Source of the DNA: Ancylostoma caninum
Taxonomy: Eukaryota; Nematoda; Chromadorea; Rhabditida; Ancylostomatidae
Length of the DNA stretch: 64,000 nucleotides
Reading direction: 5' to 3'
Assembly (NCBI GenBank): GCA_037903475.1
Contig: JBAJFG010000071.1
Span: 1,424,001-1,488,000, forward strand
The translations under genes were made by a program, and so were the position numbers. Positions 34,601 through 44,605 of this stretch are shown here, piece after piece. Below the pieces are notes generated by a model, which worked only from the letters and a program-made list of their open reading frames with translations, ran no database searches and was not told the DNA's origin. Within the stretch, counting starts at the first letter, position 1, and each line of letters begins with the position of its first letter.

Positions 34601-37314
34601 CTTTTGCTGTCTTTGGACTCACAGAATCCTTGTTCGAAATAGTCCGGAAATTTCTATGCAGAAGACACTGCTAGGATTCCACAGAAAAGAATGCAAATCC
34701 ATTAACAAAGGAAAGTCAATGCTAGCGTGTTTATGAATCCTCCATTTTCTTCTTTGAACTTTAGGCAGTTCCGCAGTTCAGGCGAACACATTTGAGGGAA
34801 TGAAATCCTCATATGTCTCCTATTCTACCTTTATCTTTGAAAATTCATTGTCCAGGAACATTTAATACAACATAATATCTTCCATTAATTACGAAGAATG
34901 AGAGTAAAAGACAGGTTTCCGTAGGTTCCTTAGCTTTTGATTTTGAAGCAGGGGTGTTAATAGTAACTTAGAAGAATGATGGACACGGACAACGACGAGA
35001 AATTGAGAAATATCCCAGTTGCAGAGAACTGCGTCCAAACGAAGGGATTCACTGAGATGTCAATTTTCGTGCTTTCTTTACATCCATAAATATTGCAGTT
35101 TTGTTGGTTACGTGTACAATTTGTATTTAAAAAAACGAGTCGAGTCAACTTCTCGTGGAAATCCTCATGAGTTTCCTTAGAATTTCCAGAAAGTACTTCA
35201 TGTTTTCGAACAACCATATGGCCCAATAGTTTTTTACATCTTCTTTCAGAAAAAAAAAGCTTTTGATCCCTAGGTGTTGACGCGCCATCCCCGATCTAAT
35301 TGAGATTTACATGGTTGAGCTTACTAGGAAACTCTCCTTTTCATGGATACAAGAATAAAGAACAGCGCAGGAAACGTTTTGTCAAGGGTCAAAAAATTTT
35401 AATTTTTTTGCGATTTTTGAGATGGGGAGGAATTTCGAGCAACATTTACGGTAAAATTTGGTGGCTCACGTCTCCATGTGTGCAAGGGAAGACGAGAAAC
35501 CACATATAGGTGTAGTAAAGTAAGTGAATTGTGGGTATACATACAAACCTTGTCTCCACATCACAACTTCTCAAGTTCCCAAGCAAAACTTGCAGTACGA
35601 GTTCCCAAGCAACGTCCCCAAACGTTTGCCGATCCTTCTTTGGTAGACTCGCCACATGTCTATCAGAACGGCAGAGAGTTTCGTGAAATCGACAAACCCC
35701 ACCGATATCGCAGAGAATTATCCGGGTTTCCACGTATTCTTGAAAATATTTTCCCACATTTTCTCGGCCCTCATATTTTTTTCTTAAATCATATGAAAGA
35801 GACGCTCAAATCATTTAGGTGTTCACGAACCGCTCGAATCTGATCGTTCATCTGCGCAGCCATACTGGTGAAAAACCGTACCAGTGCAAACTGTGTCCCT
35901 ACGCCTGCGCCCAGAGCTCGAAACTCACCCGGCACATGCGAACGCACGGTCAGCAGGGCAAGGTAAGCATGTGAACTCCTTGTTGAGGAGCACAGCTATC
36001 CAGAATTCATTCGGCTTCAGGAGACGTACCGGTGCTACATCTGCCAGATGCCGTTCTCGGTGCACTCCACCCTGGAGAAGCACATGAGGAAGTGCGTGGT
36101 GAACAACAGCCAAGCAGCAGCCAGAGATGGATCTCCGGCCACAGGTGAGTTCCTACTTTCTTCAGGTAACAGAATGTTTTCTCTGAAATGGGTAGGGTAG
36201 CCTTCAAACGTCGGCTAGGGCTTAGTTCGTTTTATTCTGCAACCCCATTCAGATCGTCCTCGTCCGACTCCATCAGCTCTGGCCGACGCCACCTCTCTGC
36301 TGGCCCTCTCGAATCCACCGCGTCCTCCTCCGTCTTCGGTCTCTCAGAGCAATCAGATTGTTCTGAACTGGCTGCAGGTGAGCAAACAATGTTGGATTCG
36401 GCTGGAAAGGTTGCCTAGATGGAATGGCTGCTTCAGTGACGATTTTCTTAATTTTAATTAGATTTTCCACATATCTAGAGAGTTTCGAAGACATTTATAA
36501 GTAAAATCAAGCAGAAATCTAGCTGCTTTGGAGGAATTCAGACTTTGTTTTGCTCAAACTCTTTTTACATCTAAACTCATCTGTCTTGAAATCTGGTATT
36601 TTCAATTGTTACGGATTGACTTCACCCCTGCTTCTCGCTCTTGGTCGTCGTTTGGTTCAGTTTTGCTCATCCTATATTCTCAGTTATTTCTTTGGATATT
36701 AACTTTTCAACAAATACAACTGTTTTGGATAGTCGTGACTATTAAAATCAATACTGGATTATATAGAAAAATCACCAGGTGGACGAAGAGGTGAAGCTAG
36801 AGATAGCGTGGGAACATGCAGAAAGGGGCGCTGCTCTCAACGGGTTTCCCGTCGATCCCCCTCCTCCCCCCCCCCGAAAACAATTAAGCATAAATATAAG
36901 AAGCTTCAGTTGGTTTGGACCCACTCGAGCGCATCCCACCGCATTATGGATTGAAAGTGACTGCGGTGAATGGATTATGTGGATGCGCAGATAATCAGAG
37001 TACTAGGAAATGATGCGGCCCGTGTCAGCGGGTTCGAGTCAATGAAACCCATATGATGATCAGTTGTTTCTGAATTATGCTCGGGATTCAGGCCCTGAAC
37101 GTCTCCCACGCTCCAATCACTCAACCACTGCCGTCCGGCGGTTCCGCTGGCGTGAAGGACGAGTTCCCCGAGGTCGACGAGGACATGGAAGATTCGGAGG
37201 CCTGCGAGCTGAACGAACGACTCAAAAAGGTAACTTCCGTCCTGCTCTCGCTACTCCTATGGATTTACGAGGCTGTTTCAGGAGGCGGCCGAGTCGTCCG
37301 CCGTCGCCGTGTGA
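25627..37314 (+). CDS. bcl-11: BCL11-family zinc-finger transcription factor
   Basis: Orthologue of BCL11A/B, nuclear DNA-binding regulators of neuronal and blood fate in animals. Exons: 25627-25686, 26677-26799, 26892-26972, 27032-27122, 32051-32157, 32211-32319, 32440-32581, 32650-32797, 32849-33018, 33889-34012, 34092-34196, 35819-35962, 36021-36144, 36253-36377, 37092-37229, 37282-37314. All have GT-AG borders and agreeing phases, giving 607 residues. Fingers: C42/C45/H60/C65, C127/C130/H143/H148, then C415/C418/H431/H435, C443/C446/H459/H463 and C473/C476/H489/C493. Diagnostic strings are [35 protein letters not shown] and [29 protein letters not shown] (residues 203-215) aligns with the vertebrate FSRRLRELAG motif. 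A VKDE SUMO-type site lies at 572-575. The start is uncertain (see the 25271 exons). The vertebrate internal finger pair and the N-terminal MSRRKQ motif are not visible. The donor after 34012 (GTGGTT) is weak. Confidence 0.93.
25883..26008. mobile_element. MITE (Harbinger-like family) in bcl-11 intron 1
   Basis: The left end GGGACCGCATGCATCATTG plus CGATTACCC is mirrored by GGTAATCTCAACGATGCAT and TAAGCCC. The interior has GTTAACACCACAAAAAC and CATCGTTAACG. It is 126 bases long with no ORF and sits in the first intron of the main gene model. Confidence 0.78.
26677..26972 (+). CDS. bcl-11: bcl-11 exons 2-3: N-terminal C2HC finger
   Basis: Exon 2 (26677-26799) follows the acceptor TTCTAG and carries [20 protein letters not shown]. 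Exon 3 (26892-26972) continues [15 protein letters not shown], supplying the fourth ligand, Cys. The finger is therefore split by an intron directly after the His-Lys. This matches the BCL11 N-terminal finger, where the pattern is C-x2-C-x14-H-x4-C. In vertebrates this finger contributes to oligomerisation; the same role here is inferred. Exon 4 (27032-27122) then carries VTTDTDDL, comparable to the vertebrate VTPEDDD segment. Confidence 0.9.
30175..30235 (+). repeat. Dispersed repeat tail, copy in intron 4
   Basis: TATTTATTAGTTTGATACACTGCAAAGATGTGCA matches, in the same orientation, the segment near 60887-60925 (TTTATTTACATAATACACTGC, then AAGGATGTGCA). A related TTTATTTGTTTATTTACTC string lies at 26070-26090. 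It may be the 3' end of a SINE-like or other dispersed repeat; the full element is not delimited. Confidence 0.4.
31454..31515. ncRNA. Long GC-rich hairpin, candidate structured RNA or palindromic insert
   Basis: CTCGGGACCTACCG at 31465-31478 is the exact reverse complement of CGGTAGGTCCCGAG at 31491-31504, with a 12-base loop. Outside it GAG (31458-31460) pairs with CTC (31508-31510), and CCGC (31454-31457) pairs with GCGG (31512-31515), with small bulges. The total is about 62 bases with roughly 21 pairs, lying in the intron in sense orientation to bcl-11. It could be a mirtron-independent miRNA-like precursor, a repeat palindrome or chance; no homology is recognised. Confidence 0.35.
32051..32157 (+). 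CDS. bcl-11: bcl-11 exon 5: second zinc finger
   Basis: Follows the acceptor GTTTCAG and starts with two bases completing the phase-1 codon left at 27122. Encodes [20 protein letters not shown] followed by [15 protein letters not shown], a C-x2-C-x12-H-x4-H finger. The pattern W-x-LL-x-H...HGLRI is diagnostic for the equivalent BCL11A/B finger. It ends at the GTAACG donor in phase 0. Confidence 0.94.
32320..32439 (+). other. 120-base bcl-11 intron without stop codons (retention possible)
   Basis: This is the interval between the donor ATG/GTAATA and the acceptor TTTGCAG. It is an exact multiple of three and open in the coding frame, so retention would insert 40 residues without truncation. 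The inserted peptide would lie between the second finger and the FCSERLKEI motif. Splicing is assumed in the main model because both borders fit nematode consensus. Confidence 0.55.
34092..36144 (+). CDS. bcl-11: bcl-11 exons 11-13: C-terminal triple zinc-finger block
   Basis: Exon 11 (34092-34196) ends KERCTFCSK. Exon 12 (35819-35962) continues [19 protein letters not shown] and on to [14 protein letters not shown]. Exon 13 (36021-36144) carries [20 protein letters not shown] then RKC. The block corresponds to vertebrate fingers 4-6, the main DNA-contacting fingers. All three joins are phase 0. The last finger ends H-x3-C rather than the vertebrate H-x4-H. Exon 11 has a second in-frame acceptor 15 bases downstream (TTTCAG ending at 34106), which would remove SIRFQ. 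Confidence 0.94.
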
Positions 37315-38600
37315 CCACCACTGCCAGACCAGGCATCCGGCCGCCGCTGCTTCCAGCCCTCCGCTCTCTGTATCTATTCCGCTGAAGAGTCCCCGGCGTC
37401 GCTAGTTTAGTTCTGTCTCTCTCAGCGCACCTTTAACCTCTACACTATCTCGCTGTCCAAGTATCTTTCACCCACAAGAGTTTTACTGCGTTTGCGTTGC
37501 GTCGTTGTATGCATTGTACTTGATTGCGATTGTCGCCCCCCCCTATACATAGACACCGCTCGTGGTTCTTTCGTCGCCCGGTTAGCGTCTTCAAGTCTAC
37601 CCGTACATACTGCACAGATTCGATTCAAATTCCCTATATGGCCTTTACAGACTTCTATACAGTACAGTTTCCTTTCGGTTAGTGCCCGGCGTAGTTGTTG
37701 CTCTCGTCCTTCGGTGATGTATTCTCTCGGAATATCCTTCTTAGTACAAGGTGATATGTTCGCTGCTGCCTCATCTCGTCTGTGTGTGTTGTCCGTGTGT
37801 GACCCCGTGTGTACGTTGTCTGTTCGTTCGTAGTGTCCTTAGTTCCGACTAGATTCCTCCCGACCTCGGCGACCTGCACGTCGCCCTCCCCTCTAGATGT
37901 GATACAAGAGCCTCTTTCCCGATGATGATGATACTATTTCTCGAGCACACATCCTTGGAATCGTTCAAATATATTGTGTATATTCTGCTAATTTCGGACG
38001 GGTACGAACCGGCCACGCCTACTCGCTCCACTCGCTGACTTCTCTTCCTTTGCTGAGCCAATGGCCGATTCGCGCCCGTCTTGTACATAGTCTCCTCGTA
38101 CTCACGCGAACATCTCTCCACAGTTTTTCTTTGCTAGAAGCCGCTAGTTGTTCTAACCTATGCGTTACGGTAGCGGAATTCGAAGCAGAACAGCACCCGA
38201 TTCGTCTTTCGCCGCCCCATCACCACCCCACGTCCTGCCCATTTATATATGCATAGCTCTCCCCGGTTCTCCTCCCGGTTTCTTTTCGTTTGTCTCGGTG
38301 ACCACTCGGTCTTATTTTCTATATGTTTCTGCAACACGCCCGGTGAAGTGTACAGATTGCGTCGTCGTTTCCGTTGTTTCCGATTCCTTGAGCGAAATCC
38401 CAGTGTTCTGACTCTCTCCTGCCTCATCTCTCCCCTAGGATCATCCCGGTTATTCATCTCTTTCAGCCCGTTGAAACCGTCGAGTGAACCGTGATCACTG
38501 AGCGCACCCAGTTATATGCTATTAACATGTAATATTCGAACGTTTATTGTATTCATGCTCGTCGTTGTATAATGCAGTTAATAAACAGTTAAGCGAATGA
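37315..38600 (+). other. bcl-11: bcl-11 3' UTR
   Basis: Begins after the TGA at 37312-37314. It is a pyrimidine-rich, non-repetitive stretch of about 1.3 kb with no long frame consistent with splicing. It probably ends a little after the AATAAA at 38580-38585, the first canonical polyadenylation signal downstream of the stop. Confidence 0.6.
38580..38585 (+). terminator. Polyadenylation signal AATAAA, probably of bcl-11
   Basis: Canonical AATAAA about 1.27 kb after the bcl-11 stop codon. I saw no other canonical signal in between. On the complementary strand a TTTATT at 38542-38547 would be an AATAAA for a convergent message. Confidence 0.55.
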
Positions 38601-40464
38601 CCTGCGTCACATGAAAGACTCGTAAAGGTGGTGAATGTAGGAGGAGAGGACCATACCAGCACAGAACACAAACAGAACAGGAACATCGAAAAATGTTTAC
38701 AGTAAATGACCATGAGTCAGTAGGAGGCATAGATATAAAGTTTTTCATATTTTCCCATGATTTTGTAGAAGAGAAGCACCTAAGTAGGAACGAACTTCTT
38801 GATAAATGGGAAGAACTGGGTACCCCGGTGATTGAGTCAACATAAGGGCGGCTTTTTCAGCGTGCACCAGGGCTGGCGGAGTTGGGCTTGGATCTCACTG
38901 TTATGTACCTACGAGACATTCAAAAGAGCTGCTACACAGCTTCCTGCAAAAATTCTCTCCCTCGTTGTATACTTTCCTGACTTCTGCACTCTCCCAGTCG
39001 CCCTCTACCCATCATTAAGTCGAACTAATTGCCGGCATCAGCTGCTTTGACAGCGCAGAAAAAGAATTCTCGCTTTCAACAGGAAGAAGACGATTCGCCA
39101 GACTGGGACTGAACTTTGAAGACTCCTTTGTGAGCGCAGAACCGGCGCATATTCGGGAACTGTCATTCAAGAGTAAGGAATCATGGAGAATAGCGCGACC
39201 ATAAATAGCCACTTCTAAATATAGTTTTGCCAACTTGCAGCGCAAGCAAGCAGCCTGTGCGAGTCACTATGAATTCAAATTTATAGTATCATTTTCATGC
39301 ATTCCGAATATTCTGAAGGGTCCTAGTTTCTTTACTGCGGAAGATTTTCATTTGTCACCATTAATGAAGCTGCTTATATAACTATGTACATATATTAAAA
39401 ACTGCTCCCAATCTCAGGATCATTTTTGAGATTTTCACAGAAAGAAAACGAATTTTCAGAAGCTTCTGGTCACAACTAAATATGTGGTCCCTTGTAAACT
39501 GCCGAAGAACCCGTTTTCGACCCCATTTTAGAGGAGCTTGTGAGCGGAGCCCAGGGGAGGGGCCAGAGGGGAAGGACGAGAGTGCGCTACCTGAAGAAAT
39601 TCGTACCCTTCATGAGAATTCCATCCATAGGATAAAGTGTGCATCATGTGTGAGAAAGAAGCACATGATTCGGAAATTCTGTTGTCCCGCTCTGGCCCGC
39701 CCACAAATTCCCCGCAAGTTGGAGCTCAGGAACGGTTTTTCAGCAGTTTTTTTTACAGAATCACGTATACTGTTATGACCAGGCTCTATTTCTTTTCATA
39801 TAAAGATCTCAAGAACGATTCTGGTGGGACAGTGCCTGCAAACGCACTGGTGCAAGAAGGGTTTCCTACTTGGGAGCCAGTAGCTGAACTAAACCTTTGT
39901 CCTTGAAACAATATCCTGATTTTACATTCAGCGGCTACAGACAAACGCTACGAAGCCATAGCTCTTTGTGTAATTGACTGAACGGGAGTTACGATGGAAT
40001 GCTGTGAATACTGGTGATATCATCAGCAAGTCGTCGCTATTTCGCAAGTCGTTGAGTCACGTCACTCGATTAGTCAGTGCGGTTAGCTATTCTTGCTTCG
40101 CAGAAAACTTGGTCGCGCTCGTGGTCGACTCAATCCCCGGAGGCGCTTCGATGGGAAGCAAGTGCAACAGCAGCTCATTTCAGTAAACCGTCCAGCTCTA
40201 AATAAATTTAGGATTTTTCGGGAAATTCTACACAGATTTAGTAGCTGAGTGATGGACAAGACGACTCAAAAGCGTTTTAAGCAGTCGTACTGTGAGCTCC
40301 TACATAGTTCATAACTCCCGTGGACACTCTAGCGGCAGCTGCCCCATTTTTGAGCTCTTCTTCGAGCGGAGGACAGTGGCTTGGGTCAGCACATGCTATT
40401 GTCGATGGTGTTCTACTGAGCAAATACTTGCAAACACATAGCTCTGAAGACTGAAGCGAAAAAC
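38601..40464. other. Intergenic stretch between two convergent genes
   Basis: No exon is supported. A 76-codon minus-strand frame at 39015-39245 (containing SSKFSPSLANRLLPVESENS) looks peptide-like but has no splice partners or domain, and may be part of a dispersed repeat. The rest is unremarkable. It lies between the 3' ends of bcl-11 and the minus-strand membrane-protein gene. Confidence 0.4.
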
Positions 40465-40983
40465 CTAGGTATAGTACAAGTCGTCAAAGGTGAGCGGTCC
40501 CAGGAGGTTCTGGCGGACAATCGACGTCTTCGGGTACACCTCTGCTTCACTCTCGACTTCTATGGCCGAGCTACTCGTCTTCTGCGCTCTCCTTGGCTCT
40601 CGTGGCGGAACGACGTGCACCTTTACCTGAACCACTCATCTGATCCTGAGAATCCTCGAGGAACTAATGAATGAACTAATCACTTCACCTGATTTCCATC
40701 CTGTTTCACCTGGCTCTCTCTCTTCTCCGAACAGTTTGTTTCATCTTCCGACTCCGACTTTATTCTTTCGAGGGCTCCTGTCCTTATCGCTCGGGAAACA
40801 AGGGCTGAAAAGTTTCGTTCGAATCGGATGGGTGATAAAAGCAGAGAAAAATCTAACTCTTGAACTTCGGAGCAGGTGGCAGAGGGGCCGGTTGTTTACG
40901 CATAGGTTTTTGTTTGCGGAAGATCTTCGGCCGTTGCCGCAAGCACGAGAAAATCACACACAGCCCGAACAACAAGAAAAACG
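40465..40983 (-). CDS. 3' part of a single-pass membrane protein gene, unidentified
   Basis: Three minus-strand exons join with agreeing phases. 40983-40900 follows the acceptor ATTTCAG and encodes FFLLFGLCVIFSCLRQRPK, a hydrophobic helix then a basic stop-transfer stretch. 40804-40710 follows TTTTCAG and encodes LVSRAIRTGALERIKSESED and on to KRESQ. 40626-40465 follows GGTTCAG and ends NLLGPLTFDDLYYT then TAG. The product would end in a transmembrane segment plus a cytoplasmic tail of about 100 residues rich in Ser, Glu and basic residues. The first exon needs a preceding phase-1 exon upstream (higher coordinates), which was not found. I recognise no family. Tail-to-tail with bcl-11. Confidence 0.7.
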
Positions 40984-42079
40984 CTGAAATGCAATGAGCT
41001 GTAGAAAGTTCACTTAGTCTTATCGACTAGGTCAGCAGCACTTAAATATGTTTACTCTGCCAAAAACATATTGGGGAAACTGAGTTTGACATAAACTCAC
41101 TACGCCCCTTCCATAGACACGAATATTTAATTACTTCATTAGTTTATTTAAAAAATTAATTATTCTGGTGCGAAGAAAGCTCGGTAAAGAAAACCAGAAG
41201 TGCTCAAAACTGTTTCTAGGTCGCTGTCCCTGTACTTTCTTGGCTTGAAATTTGTTAACATACTTCAATTGTGACTATAATTCAAGACAGATAGGAATCT
41301 AGCTGAAGCTTCAACTTATTCGTGAGCACTGAGTCGCGGCAAACTATTCATAACAACAAGCACTGAAACAGAGAAATTGTGCCGCGTTTTATTGAAAAAG
41401 TGTGTGAAAGAATGGTGATCAAGTAGCAGGACGAGACTACGACATAACTTGTATATACACCACCGGCCAAAATTGTAATATATAGCCTTTTAAGCTTCTA
41501 CTGACTTTCAGTCATAACTTCATTTAAAGCCAGGCTTGAAAGCTCAAATTTATATAAGAGTTGTAGATGCTCGGGAGTAACGAATAACTAGGAGAACCCT
41601 TCTATTTTGTGGATAAGTTTTCCCAGGACAAAATTTTTATTAATAAAGGTTATCATTTGTGACATAGTGGTTTCCAGAAACAGCCATGTAATGACTTTCA
41701 TGGGTGGAATCTCATAATAAAACCCAAGTATCTTAATGAAGCACTCCTAGGTTAATTCCTCACATCATGCTAGGTTTGCCTGGCAATAATGAAACCTCGA
41801 GCTCTTTTGAAGCCCTAATTATTACAACTGGCCGTGGTGCGCCTAGTAGTGAAAATCACGGAAAGGCTATATAATTTCAGCCGGTACTATATATGAACAG
41901 GCAGTCCGCGGGCAAAATTCGAGTTCAACGCAGCCCCGAACTCCGATTTGCAACGAAAAGATTAGTGCAAAAAAGTGAAAGAGCGTTGCGACAGGCCACG
42001 CCGAGAAGGTGACTGTGGCGTGTTTTACGTGGAAAGAAGGTGCGGTCTAACTCTACGAGTGGTCAATTTAGGGCCCATC
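40984..42079. other. Gene-free stretch upstream of the membrane-protein exons
   Basis: AT-rich. It should contain, or be an intron before, upstream exons of the minus-strand membrane-protein gene, but none with correct phase was seen. A minus-strand AATAAA lies near 41392. Confidence 0.35.
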
Positions 42080-42590
42080 AGCACCGCCCACTCCAGGTAC
42101 AATACCCGCACTAAGTTTGTTAAAAATGAACGTTCAGAACGCGGATTTGCGTTATTTTCGTTCCAGGGCGATAACTCATCGTAACAAAGCGATTCACAGA
42201 CCAAACCAGGGGTCACATGCAGAAGTGGAGTGAGCTAGCATATTTCATGGAACCAGCACTAAATTTCGATTTTGAACATTCAAATTCCAGAGTCATTTAT
42301 AGAGCTCGGATCATGCCGCGCATCAAAGTATGTCGCGCGCCATGTGCGGCAATCCCGCGGCAGGATTAAAAACTGGCGAATTTCGTTGTTGAAAATCAGA
42401 ATTTAGGGCTGATTTCATGAAATATAGTAGCTCACCCCACTGGCGTTTTTGACCCCTGGTTTGGTCTGAGAATCGCTTTGTTACGATGAGCTATAACCCT
42501 AGAACGAAAATAACGCAAATCCGCGTCCTTTATGTTCATTTTTAACAAACTTAGTGCGGGTACTGTACAACGCTCCACATCCGCCTTTGG
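42080..42590. mobile_element. Foldback element with long inverted arms
   Basis: The left arm (about 42080-42275) carries CCCGCACTAAGTTTGTTAAA, GCGGATTTGCGTTATTTTCG, CATCGTAACAAAGCGATTC and GACCAAACCAGGGGTCA. The right arm (about 42387-42590) carries the reverse complements of all these in reversed order. The arms are close to 90 percent identical by eye over roughly 180 bases, with a short centre. No ORF. A partial third copy lies at 49976-50140. Confidence 0.8.
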
Positions 42591-43101
42591 GACTCTATGA
42601 CGCATTTCTGGTGAAGGCGCATTTGCAGGTACGTCAAGCTAATCAGTGATCCACTGTCCCGATCACCACGATCTCTGGTAATCCCATTTCGGTGATCTCA
42701 AATCATTGTGTTCCCTGTTGTAGGCCGTTGATTGTTGTGTGTTTGATATGATCTAGAATGTTTGATCGACTACTGAGCTGCTGTGATCTACTATGGGACG
42801 TTCTGGAATCTCATCTCTTGGAATGTACAAACACCACCATTGTAGCTGTATGTATTCGTATCCATATATGTCGCTTCGTCTTCACTCGCCCTGTGCTACC
42901 ATTCTAGTTCCTCCGATAAACAGTGCAACTACTACCATCTGACAACTACAACAGTTACTAGGACCCAATAATCATTGAATTTGTTTATTGTACACTCAAA
43001 TGTGTACGCAGAAGAAGAATATTATTCCCTCATATCAACTTCCCGCATGTTTGATTTCTTTTAGCATACCATGTCTCATTCAGGCCTTTAAAATCGATCC
43101 A
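42591..43101. other. Gene-free stretch, possibly an untranslated region
   Basis: A non-repetitive sequence of mixed composition. On the plus strand a frame reads GLYDAFLVKAHLQVRQANQ then TGA at about 42602-42653, followed by UTR-like sequence up to about 43000. An acceptor-like TTTGCAG lies within it. This could be a terminal exon of an unseen plus-strand transcript. Evidence is weak. Confidence 0.25.
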
Positions 43102-44362
43102 GGGCTGGCATGCATCACTGAATCCATGGGTTTTCTCATACACATGGGTACGGCTACCCATGGGTAAGAGATGGTTGAACGTGAAACTGTGATGCATGGA
43201 ACTCGACCCATCGTAGGTAGCGCTACTCATGGGTAATGCCTGATAAGTGCCCAATGTGTAATCACGACCAACGCAATAAGCGGACGTCTACTTTAAAAAA
43301 AGCGCCGCAATTACGAAATTCATATATAAGAATTCATATATAAGCGCTTTTTTTGATAATCCAGAAACATCAAGTTGAGTATTTGTATCTATGATGTGCA
43401 TCTCTCGTCTGCCTTTCCGAATACGGCTTTATTTCTCGCTTTCTCCCCTTCTCTAATACCTGTGCAAGTACCAGGACACGTGCGCGAGGCTGATTCTGAT
43501 CGGGTCAGTGACTGTCACTGGAGAAACTGCCAGAAGCTTAGATGAATGGGCTTACAATGTGAAATGAATGCGATGTTTGTGCTTAGCACATCGAATAACC
43601 TCTTTGCAAAGTGAAAAAAAATCAAATTTTTCAGGGGCGAGATGCGGGGTGCCCTTTCTTTGCTTGTTCTCTGTTTTGACAGCATTCATAAGAACTTTTG
43701 ACTGCAAAGTTCCTATCAGAAAATGATATAATGTTTCCAGAAATAGAACAAGATGTCGAACCGCAGTAAGCGAAGCTGATCTTGTCGTTTTTGGAGTCAG
43801 ATCATCAACTATTAGTCCCAGCACATAATAAAAGCAAGCTTTGATAGGCGAAATCGTCCTCGAAACTGCACGTCATCCAAAATGCTGAGGGGAATCGTGC
43901 GCTCTCTGAAGACCCTAGGAATTGCCACGCGGATAAGGCACTCAAACAACTCCCGCTCACTATCCTCCATAGAAGTGCCTGAAATTAGTCCTTACTTCAT
44001 AATTATATGGGCATACAAACATTCCAATAACATCACGAGAACCATGTCAAAATACTGGCCACGCACAAGAGAAAAGCCGGGAAATGCAACTAATAGTTGT
44101 GGTTTTGGCAATGAATAGATGATTCCATGCTCCAGCTCAATTATCTGCCGTCAAGAGGGGCGCAAATCATCGAAGGAGCGCCGAATGATGACGCTTTTTC
44201 AGCATCGGTAGAGTTTACCACACGCTCAGCGTCTGGTAGGCTATACCCATCTCTTTACCCATCTGCTCGTGGGTAAGCATTTTGATGGGTCGCAAATAAC
44301 GGCCAAAATTGGGGGCGTTGGGTACCATACCCATGAGTAATCTCAAAGATGCATGCCAGCCC
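43102..44362. mobile_element. Terminal-repeat-bounded region with Harbinger transposase relic
   Basis: GGGCTGGCATGCATC at 43102-43116 is exactly mirrored by GATGCATGCCAGCCC at 44348-44362. Subterminal GGGTA and ATGGGTA words recur inside both ends and also in the small MITEs of the window. A frame-broken PIF/Harbinger transposase N-terminus lies between the ends on the minus strand. Either this is an internally deleted parent element, or two small MITEs (about 43102-43203 and 44225-44362) flank the relic. No matching 3-bp TWA target duplication is visible. Confidence 0.6.
43552..43970 (-). pseudogene. PIF/Harbinger (HARBI1-like) transposase, N-terminal fragment, frameshifted
   Basis: From the ATG at 43970 the frame reads MEDSERELFECL, then RVFRERTIPLSILDDVQFRG and RFRLSK before a stop at 43812. 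One frame over it continues VLGLIVDDLTPKTTRSASLT and AVRHLVLFLETLYHFLIGTL. This is the conserved N-terminal order of HARBI1-type transposases (F-R-R-P-L, D-E/V-F-R-R-F-R-L-S, L-L-D-DL-P-T-R-L-P, L-L-LRF-GT-Q). A single-base frameshift lies in the TTTTATTATG region near 43825-43835. The catalytic DDE nuclease domain is absent, so the fragment cannot be active. Confidence 0.75.
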
Positions 44363-44605
44363 AGATCTCATGTTATAATATTCGTACATGCTGGTCGGAA
44401 AAAATAATCTGTAGTGTCTACGCAAACAGTAAACTGTATACACGAACACTTTTCTGACATAACATAATATTATATTTTTTTGCCAAACTTGCTCTCGTGT
44501 CTTCCATCACTGGAACATTATGCAGGGAATAACCTACAGGGAATAATATAGTACAGTTATGTTTAACATAATATTTTTGTACAAGTGAACACATAACAAC
44601 TATAC

